From positions 1 through 37,879 of the IMG/VR virus record IMGVR_UViG_3300017744_000042: a stretch of 37,879 bases of DNA. The stretch is one strand, 5' to 3'. Made by a program: the position numbers and the translations under genes. Positions within the stretch are counted from its first letter, which is position 1. The number at the start of each line of letters is the position of its first letter. The DNA comes from a virus. Under the pieces are notes generated by a model, which saw only the letters and a list, made by a program, of their open reading frames with translations, was not told the DNA's origin and did not search any database. This document shows positions 33,178 to 37,879 of this stretch, piece by piece.

Positions 33178-34900
33178 GCTGTTTGGTAATGAGTTAAGTA
33201 AATTAAACTTACCTACTACTCTTACTAACATGTCCCTTATAGGTGACAGAGTTAGGAAACATAAGGTAGTAAGAAAGCATGACTTAACTCCTACTCCTAA
33301 CAAGAGTGATTTAGTAATAGCTAGTTACCCTTATCTTAACAAGAAGGAGAGTGCTACTGTATCAATCGCTACTGCAATGAAGAAATATAATCTGTTTGCT
33401 AACATGAAGTTCCGTAGCAATGACAAAGTTGCTTTGCATACGGCACAGTACATGGTAGCTCATAGATATGTGGTAAGCGACCAGAGTAGAATACTAAATG
33501 CCATGGCTAGTGGTCTAGGTTATAGTGGAAACTATCACAAGTTAGAGGAAATACTAAAGCTAAGACAAGAAGAGGAAGACAACCTTACTGATAACGAGCT
33601 TAAATTCCTTGACTATTGTAGTGTTGCGTTACCTTACTGTTCAGTAACTCATAACGATAAGATGAGTACTACTGCTGTTGATATGTTACTAGAAGGTGCA
33701 AGTCTAAAAGAGGTAATGAGTTTTCTTGTTCCTCATGCACCTTTCTATATGCACGTTAAGAGACAGGAATTAGCTAGTTATTGTGTTAGTGCATTACGAT
33801 TGCACTATCCACCTAACTCTAATATACCTGAAGAGTATTTACTTAGAGATGCCAAGCAGTTAACAGATACTGTTAGTCAACTATTTGGTATATGTGCTAA
33901 TGCTAAGTCATACGTAAGAAGCCTACAACTCACAGGAGATTACAGGTGGAATGAGGAGTTAAAGAGGTACAAAGGAAGACCTCTTAACAAAACACAAATA
34001 CGTAGGAGAATTAATAAGGTAGTGAGAATGTTAACTCTTAACGACTTAGAATATTGGGATAGGAAACAAATGGCTAGGTATGGATTTGCTGATAAAGATG
34101 GTAGATTAGATACAGAAAATTCTATTCAGCTAGCAAGTGATGAGTATTTAGAATTACTTATGAAACAAAGCTTGACTGATATTAATGATACTGTACTAAC
34201 ATTGCCTGATAATATTGGCAAAGAGTTAGCTGATAATATTAAAGAGTCAGCACAACATTACCATGACAGAAACCTTATTGATTACGCTATGAACGAAGGT
34301 GGTGTTCATGGTGTAGCTGATGTAAAACGATTTGTTCCTAATCATAGGATACAAAAAGCAATTAGAGAAATTACTAGGCGTAGTAGTGATACAGGTGTAG
34401 TGCCTAAGAAAATGTATCGCTTAACTACTGATAGAAAAGTATTCAATGTTAAGTCTACTACCCTAGGTGGTAGCTTAATGATTGACTTTAGTGGCTCTAT
34501 GGGTTGGAATGAACAAGATGTAAGAGAAGTAATTGACTTACTTCCTGCTGCTAACATAGCAGGTTACACAGGTTATGGTTATAAGATAGATGACTGTGAT
34601 GGCATGATAGAAGTAATTGCTAAAGACGGCAAGTTAAATACTAAAGCTATTGACAATCTCTATGAACATGGGTACAACTCAGTTGATTTAGGTGCACTTA
34701 AATGGCTAGCTGAACAACCTGAACCACGTATCTGGATTAGTGACCAACAAGTTGTAGGTGTAGGAAGTGATGGTAGTCCTGCTAACTTACCATTAGAACT
34801 ACGACATGAGATAGCACAGTACATGATAAAGAACAATATAATCCCTATCAAGGCTAAAGAACTTGTTAAAGGATTAGCAAAACAATTAGCTAGAAGCTAA
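33170..34900 (+). CDS. VWA-domain (MIDAS) protein, partner of the MoxR ATPase
   Basis: This is 576 aa from ATG at 33170, which gives the eight-base overlap (ATGAGTAA) used elsewhere here; an ATG at 33164 would add two residues. Residues 1-400 are mostly helical with no known motif. The C-terminal 145 residues are a VWA domain: GGSLMIDFSGSM with the MIDAS D-x-S-x-S at 439-443 in this numbering, then GYNSVDLGALKWL, which replaces the usual metal-binding Thr loop, and PRIWISDQQVVGVG as the third strand with D525. The layout resembles CobT, NorD or ViaA: a long helical part followed by a VWA domain. With the ATPase it should form a remodelling machine. Its end is marked by a strong terminator. 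Confidence 0.85.
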   Translation: MSKLFGNELSKLNLPTTLTNMSLIGDRVRKHKVVRKHDLTPTPNKSDLVIASYPYLNKKESATVSIATAMKKYNLFANMKFRSNDKVALHTAQYMVAHRYVVSDQSRILNAMASGLGYSGNYHKLEEILKLRQEEEDNLTDNELKFLDYCSVALPYCSVTHNDKMSTTAVDMLLEGASLKEVMSFLVPHAPFYMHVKRQELASYCVSALRLHYPPNSNIPEEYLLRDAKQLTDTVSQLFGICANAKSYVRSLQLTGDYRWNEELKRYKGRPLNKTQIRRRINKVVRMLTLNDLEYWDRKQMARYGFADKDGRLDTENSIQLASDEYLELLMKQSLTDINDTVLTLPDNIGKELADNIKESAQHYHDRNLIDYAMNEGGVHGVADVKRFVPNHRIQKAIREITRRSSDTGVVPKKMYRLTTDRKVFNVKSTTLGGSLMIDFSGSMGWNEQDVREVIDLLPAANIAGYTGYGYKIDDCDGMIEVIAKDGKLNTKAIDNLYEHGYNSVDLGALKWLAEQPEPRIWISDQQVVGVGSDGSPANLPLELRHEIAQYMIKNNIIPIKAKELVKGLAKQLARS

Positions 34901-34918
34901 CTGTTGCCGACTAGAAAG

Positions 34919-34950
34919 AGAGAGGTGTCCTTCCACGCCTCTCTTTTTTT
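34919..34950 (+). terminator. Intrinsic terminator of the early operon
   Basis: AGAGAGGTG (34919-34927) pairs with CGCCTCTCT (34936-34944), nine pairs with one wobble and an eight-base loop, followed directly by a T run to 34950. Confidence 0.85.
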
Positions 34951-34958
34951 ATATATTA

Positions 34959-35008
34959 TATGCATATGCATAAGTTTTTTTTATTTTTTTTCCATATGCA
35001 TATGCATA
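34959..35008. promoter_or_regulatory. Two identical TATGCATATGCATA palindromes (possible operator)
   Basis: Perfect 14-base palindromes at 34959-34972 and 34995-35008 flank a T-rich stretch just upstream of the HTH-like gene. A related ATGCATAT-AC-ATATGCAT site is at 29431-29448. Paired identical palindromes beside a DNA-binding gene suggest an operator for self-regulation; AT-rich sequence makes some palindromes expected, so this is tentative. Confidence 0.4.
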
Positions 35009-35023
35009 CGCATAACCATATGA

Positions 35024-35029
35024 TATACT
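35024..35029 (+). promoter_or_regulatory. Possible -10 element for a leaderless transcript
   Basis: TATACT lies seven bases before the ATG of the HTH-like gene, which has no ribosome site. RNA would start at or next to the ATG. No good -35 is found 16-18 bases upstream; the palindromes occupy that space. Confidence 0.35.
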
Positions 35030-35035
35030 GTTTGT

Positions 35036-35278
35036 ATGAGTAACATAGAAAACTTGCTTACAAAAGCACTACAGGGAAAACAAGGAGGAGTAACTCCTTG
35101 GTATGAGAATATATCTAAAGAAGCTAAACCCTTCATTGATGGTATAGAGCAGATGATAAAAGAAGGAAAGAAACCCAACGCATCAAGCGTAACAAGAATA
35201 CTTAATGAAGAGTTAGGTGTTAAAGTTAGCCGTTCACGAGTAAGTGCATGGATGTATAAGTTGGACGAGAATGAATAA
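35036..35278 (+). CDS. Small HTH-like DNA-binding protein
   Basis: This is an 80-aa protein. Residues 48-75 (NASSVTRILNEELGVKVSRS then RVSAWMYKL) have the pattern of a helix-turn-helix: a helix, a Gly-containing turn and a recognition helix with Ser/Arg. Two helices come before (PWYENISKEAKPFIDGIEQM). It overlaps the metallophosphoesterase by eight bases. Small HTH partners with a phosphoesterase are common in phages and may direct it to DNA. It may also act on the palindromes just upstream. No ribosome site is seen, so a leaderless start is possible. Confidence 0.6.
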   Translation: MSNIENLLTKALQGKQGGVTPWYENISKEAKPFIDGIEQMIKEGKKPNASSVTRILNEELGVKVSRSRVSAWMYKLDENE

Positions 35279-36314
35279 AGAGTTAGCAAAACTATTAGCT
35301 GAAGCAGAAAGCAACACTATCAAAGAGCTAAAGGATACTAATGTTAGATTACTTAAACAATTAGAAAGAGCTAAGGATAAGAAAGCTGACCTGATTGAAG
35401 CAGTATATAGTGCAGCTAAAGATGGTATATCAACACTTGATTTGCCTACTTTAAAAGCTCCACCTAAAAGTAAAAAGAAATACAAAGATGAAGAGATTTG
35501 TGTTCCTTTATTAAGTGACATTCAATTAGCTAAGACAACTCCTACCTATAGTACTGAGATAGCAGAGGAAAGAGTACTACGTTATGCTGATAAGATAATT
35601 AAAATTGCACGCATTCAGGGTGCAAACCATAAGGTAAGAAAGTGTGCAGTGTTAGCACTTGGTGATATTGTAGAGGGAGAACTTATATTCCCTGGACAAG
35701 CACATCTTATTGATAGTTCGCTGTATAGACAGGTCACTGTTGATGGTCCTAGAATACTATATGGTTTCTTTAGTAAACTATTAGCTGAGTTTGAAGAGGT
35801 AGATGTTTACTGGGTTATAGGTAACCATGGCTCTCTAGGAGGTAGGGCAAGAAAAGACTACAATCCTGAGAGTAATGCTGATAGAATGTTAGGGAAGATA
35901 TTGGAAACTATGTTTACTAATGAGAAACGTATTAACTTTATAGTGCCAGACAATAACTGGTACTTGGTTGCTGACCTCGGTAGTAAAGCTAAGTTCCTTT
36001 GCTTTCATGGAGATAACATTAGAGGTAGTATGGGACTACCATTCTATGGATATAACAAAAAAATTCTAGGATGGAAAGCTCTAGCTTCTAACGGATTAAT
36101 GGAAGATTTCACTCACGCAGTCTGTGGTCACTATCATACACCTACTAATTTGTATATTAACGATATACGTGTATGGATTAATGGTAGTACAGAATCACAC
36201 AATGGATATGCATTAGAACAATTAGCCAGTATGGGTAGACCATCACAGCATTGTTTGTTTGTTAAGCCTGACAAAGGTGTGACTGCTGAGTATTTAATAA
36301 ACCTAGAGGAGTAG
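35271..36314 (+). CDS. Calcineurin-like metallophosphoesterase
   Basis: This is 347 aa from ATG at 35271, chosen because ATGAATAA overlaps the previous stop as at other junctions; an in-frame ATG at 35244 would add nine residues without a ribosome site. The N-terminal 70 residues are coiled coil (LLKQLERAKDKKADLIEAVY). Metal-binding motifs in order: SDIQ at 82-85 (D83; Gln replaces the usual His), GDIVEG at 131-136, GNHGSLGG at 184-191, FHGD at 245-248, GHYH at 286-289. This is the full two-metal site of the family apart from the first His. Related phage enzymes cut nucleic acid or cyclic phosphodiesters; a role in DNA processing with the HTH and Erf-like neighbours is inferred. Confidence 0.85.
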   Translation: MNKELAKLLAEAESNTIKELKDTNVRLLKQLERAKDKKADLIEAVYSAAKDGISTLDLPTLKAPPKSKKKYKDEEICVPLLSDIQLAKTTPTYSTEIAEERVLRYADKIIKIARIQGANHKVRKCAVLALGDIVEGELIFPGQAHLIDSSLYRQVTVDGPRILYGFFSKLLAEFEEVDVYWVIGNHGSLGGRARKDYNPESNADRMLGKILETMFTNEKRINFIVPDNNWYLVADLGSKAKFLCFHGDNIRGSMGLPFYGYNKKILGWKALASNGLMEDFTHAVCGHYHTPTNLYINDIRVWINGSTESHNGYALEQLASMGRPSQHCLFVKPDKGVTAEYLINLEE

Positions 36315-36315
36315 T

Positions 36316-36450
36316 ATGTCGCACATATGTGTAAGTTGTGGTAATCCTTTATACTGTCAGATGGGGTTTTTGCTTTGCACTAACCCCATGTGCCGTAGGT
36401 ATAATGTGAAACAATTTACTTTAAACGTAGAGACAACTAATATAAAATAA
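36316..36450 (+). CDS. 44-aa Cys-pair (zinc-ribbon-like) protein
   Basis: ATG at 36316 two bases after the phosphoesterase stop, behind AGAGGAG; TAA at 36450. Cys at 5, 8, 14, 21 and 26: HICVSCGNPLYC and LCTNPMCRRY. The C-x4-C at 21-26 matches the spacing in the 37-aa protein at 27208-27321. Probably a small zinc ribbon; not recognised further. Confidence 0.6.
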   Translation: MSHICVSCGNPLYCQMGFLLCTNPMCRRYNVKQFTLNVETTNIK

Positions 36451-36470
36451 CAATTAAGAAGGAGGAGCTT

Positions 36471-37235
36471 ATGGGCTTTGATTTAAACAGTTACGAAACA
36501 GTAGAGGATAGACTAAAAAAGTTTTGGAAAGATTTTCCAAATGGTAGATTAGACACACAAGTTATACATATTACAGAGGATGGAACATGCGTAACAATAA
36601 GGTCTGAAATATTTAAAGACATGGAGGATGCAAGACCAGTAAGCACTGGTATAGCACAAGAAACTAAAGGACAAGGTGGATTTGCTAATGCAGATGCTTG
36701 GATGGAAAATGCCGAAACTTCGAGTTTAGGTAGAGCTTTAGCTAACTGGAAGTACCAAGGTAGTGATAAAGCTAGACCATCAAGACAAGAAATGTCTAAG
36801 GTAACGCAGGCACAAACCCCAGTCAAAGAAAGTAAACCTACACCACAGGTCAAGAAGCAAGCACCTGTGAAAGATAAAGCTGGTGGTCCAATTAAAGTAT
36901 TAACAGATGCAGGGTTTTCTATAAAGACAACGGAACATTCTAATGGTACTGTTGCTATAGATAACGTAGGGCTATGGTGTACATGTGGTGGTGGTGTTCA
37001 ATACATACCAGCAAGTGAAAAGAAATCAGAAAGGTCTCCTGACTTTAGATGCATCATGGCTAGTAAATGCACGACTGGTGACACTGTGGATGGAAAAGTA
37101 TTTTCTAAATCATGGTGGGTTGATAACAAAGTTACACCTGATGCATGGAATGATTATGCTTCAGCAATCAATGGTGTTGTATTACCTAGTGCAAAATCTT
37201 TGGATGATATTAAACCTGGAGAAGTACCCTTCTAA
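36471..37235 (+). CDS. Erf-like single-strand annealing protein with SSB-like tail
   Basis: This is a 254-aa protein with a very strong ribosome site (AAGGAGGAG). The N-terminal domain (about 1-95) has the pattern of Erf/Sak-type phage recombination proteins, including a hallmark AETSSLGRALANW at 81-93 and an early FWKDFPNGRLDTQV. A Lys/Pro/Gln-rich linker (100-138) follows. The C-terminal part has C170, C172, C194 and C200 in a context like DNA-end or ribbon domains (SERSPDFRCIMASKC), then an acidic end LDDIKPGEVPF, much like the SSB tip that recruits partner proteins. It probably binds single-stranded DNA during replication and recombination. The Erf assignment is by motif. Confidence 0.6.
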   Translation: MGFDLNSYETVEDRLKKFWKDFPNGRLDTQVIHITEDGTCVTIRSEIFKDMEDARPVSTGIAQETKGQGGFANADAWMENAETSSLGRALANWKYQGSDKARPSRQEMSKVTQAQTPVKESKPTPQVKKQAPVKDKAGGPIKVLTDAGFSIKTTEHSNGTVAIDNVGLWCTCGGGVQYIPASEKKSERSPDFRCIMASKCTTGDTVDGKVFSKSWWVDNKVTPDAWNDYASAINGVVLPSAKSLDDIKPGEVPF

Positions 37236-37244
37236 TTTATAGTA

Positions 37245-37286
37245 AGCACGAGCCGAGGCAGAAAGGATAACATCCTCGGCTATGCT
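37245..37286. terminator. Bidirectional terminator between convergent genes
   Basis: AGCCGAGG (37251-37258) pairs with CCTCGGCT (37274-37281); AGCA (37245-37248) and TGCT (37283-37286) lengthen the stem. AT-rich sequence follows on both sides. It separates the early genes from the convergent lysis genes. Confidence 0.7.
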
Positions 37287-37293
37287 ATTTAAA

Positions 37294-37482
37294 TTATTTG
37301 CTAATTTGTTTTTTAGCGTATGTCTTGACAACTGCAAGTGCAGCACCACCACCAGCTAATGCAGCTAACTCTAAAGTATTTGCATCAACAGATATCAAAG
37401 GTGCGACTACTAAAGCCCCAAGAAATGCTTCAACGAAAGTCCATATAGTTCTTTCAAGCATATCTTTAAGTTCTTCATTCAT
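37294..37482 (-). CDS. r1t-like holin
   Basis: This is a 62-aa protein with two membrane segments, at about 14-30 (WTFVEAFLGALVVAPLI) and 37-52 (LELAALAGGGAALAVV), a polar turn between them and a charged tail (KTYAKKQISK). The opening MLERTIWTFVEAFLGAL is typical of the r1t holin family, which opens the inner membrane at the end of infection. AAGGAGAT precedes the ATG. It lies just downstream of the DUF5675-like gene, 10 bases after its stop. It is on the late strand. Confidence 0.8.
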   Translation of the reverse strand: MNEELKDMLERTIWTFVEAFLGALVVAPLISVDANTLELAALAGGGAALAVVKTYAKKQISK

Positions 37483-37492
37483 ATATATCTCC

Positions 37493-37879
37493 TTAATTTA
37501 TTAATCTACCTCTAAGCATAGCATTAGTTTTAATAACATTCCCATTAATTTCTTGCAACTTATCGTAGACATTACCGTTTTTATTTTCCGTGTTAAGTAA
37601 ATTGTTTATAGTTGTGTATTCTATAGTAACTTCTTTACCTTGAAGTAATTCACTTGATACTTTTGAATACATCTTCTTGTACGCCACAGCACTTGAGCCG
37701 ATGAATCCGTCAGAAGATATATCTAAATCTTGTTGACTTTCTCCTACTATGAGACAACCACTGGTATGCTCATCGGTGTTGCCAGTATGTATCAGTATGT
37801 AAGTAAAGTTAGGCACATCTTGTATGTGTAACATACCATGGTGTGCGTTCTTATATCTCTCTGTGTACTTAGCATGAAA
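37493..37879 (-). CDS. DUF5675-like protein, partial (5' end beyond window)
   Basis: The frame stays open from the right edge to TAA at 37493, so the N-terminus is missing; an internal ATG at 37834 is probably not the start, because the preceding 15 codons are coding-like. The signature is HIQDVPNFTYILIHTGNTD followed by SGCLIVG, the centre of DUF5675. This domain is found in phages and mobile elements near lysis or structural genes; the His and Cys are conserved and a peptidase-like role has been supposed but not shown. The C-terminal 60 residues are helical and specific to this protein. It precedes the holin. Confidence 0.65.
   Translation of the reverse strand, partial: FHAKYTERYKNAHHGMLHIQDVPNFTYILIHTGNTDEHTSGCLIVGESQQDLDISSDGFIGSSAVAYKKMYSKVSSELLQGKEVTIEYTTINNLLNTENKNGNVYDKLQEINGNVIKTNAMLRGRLIN

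Noticed and set aside
32479-34900. Cobaltochelatase CobS/CobT
   Set aside because: The folds are alike, but no other cobalamin gene is present and MoxR-VWA pairs serve many roles, so the specific name is not supported.
36985-37242. Second plus-strand frame overlapping the Erf-like gene
   Set aside because: It lies wholly in a shifted frame of a well-supported gene, with no ribosome site and hydrophobic shadow-like content.
1-37879. Direct joining of the two window ends as a closed circle
   Set aside because: Joining the ends puts a stop codon three codons after the junction in the fibre-like frame and does not supply a DUF5675-like N-terminus, so some sequence is probably missing between them.

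Overview
The window is most of an AT-rich (about one third G+C by eye) tailed-phage genome, probably a lytic, short-tailed (podovirus-like) phage of an uncultured bacterium. No integrase, excisionase or recognisable lysogeny repressor is visible. I see no tape-measure, sheath or tail-assembly frameshift gene, but there are several very large proteins of the kind ejected from virions. An actinobacterial host is possible, from the r1t-type holin and the character of the giant virion protein, but this is inference only.

Layout. (1) Positions 1-27865, all minus strand, read right to left: a nuclease, a chain of tiny basic or Cys-pair genes, the large terminase with a fused zinc-finger/HTH N-terminus, portal, two small proteins, a 2316-aa giant virion protein, a 567-aa protein, a lysozyme-like protein, a 1514-aa multidomain protein with GNAT-like and ADP-ribosyltransferase-like segments, three proteins of unknown function, scaffold, major capsid protein, small head proteins, a connector-like protein, a 640-aa Asp-box protein, and a tail-fibre-like protein that runs off the left edge. 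Most junctions are TAATG or short overlaps, so this is one packaging and morphogenesis operon. It has an internal sigma70-like promoter ahead of the scaffold and capsid genes. (2) Positions 27866-28849: a mostly non-coding divergent region with hairpins, inverted repeats, one credible 38-codon gene and the plus-strand promoter. (3) Positions 28850-37235, plus strand: early genes. These are an unknown 149-aa protein, a double zinc-ribbon protein, a highly structured leader containing two identical 47-nt hairpins, then an eight-gene operon ending in a MoxR-type AAA+ ATPase and a VWA (MIDAS) protein. After a strong terminator come an HTH-like protein, a calcineurin-like metallophosphoesterase, a tiny Cys-pair protein and an Erf-like recombination protein with an SSB-like acidic tail. 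(4) Positions 37294-37879, minus strand: an r1t-like holin and a DUF5675-like protein that runs off the right edge, convergent with the early genes across a shared terminator.

How it works together. The early arm supplies recombination functions (Erf-like protein, nuclease, metallophosphoesterase) and an apparent ATPase/VWA remodelling module. The late arm packages DNA, builds the head and loads it with large proteins, some carrying enzyme-like domains that could act on the new host. The right-edge lysis genes lie on the same strand as the late arm. If the phage genome is circularly permuted they would follow the tail-fibre gene. No DNA polymerase, helicase, primase or RNA polymerase is visible.

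The most interesting candidates are the MoxR-VWA early module, the polyvalent 1514-aa protein, the YpsA/SLOG-like segments in the 2316-aa protein, an in-frame TGA that appears to split one gene at 7423-7425, and the duplicated hairpins at 30278-30440.
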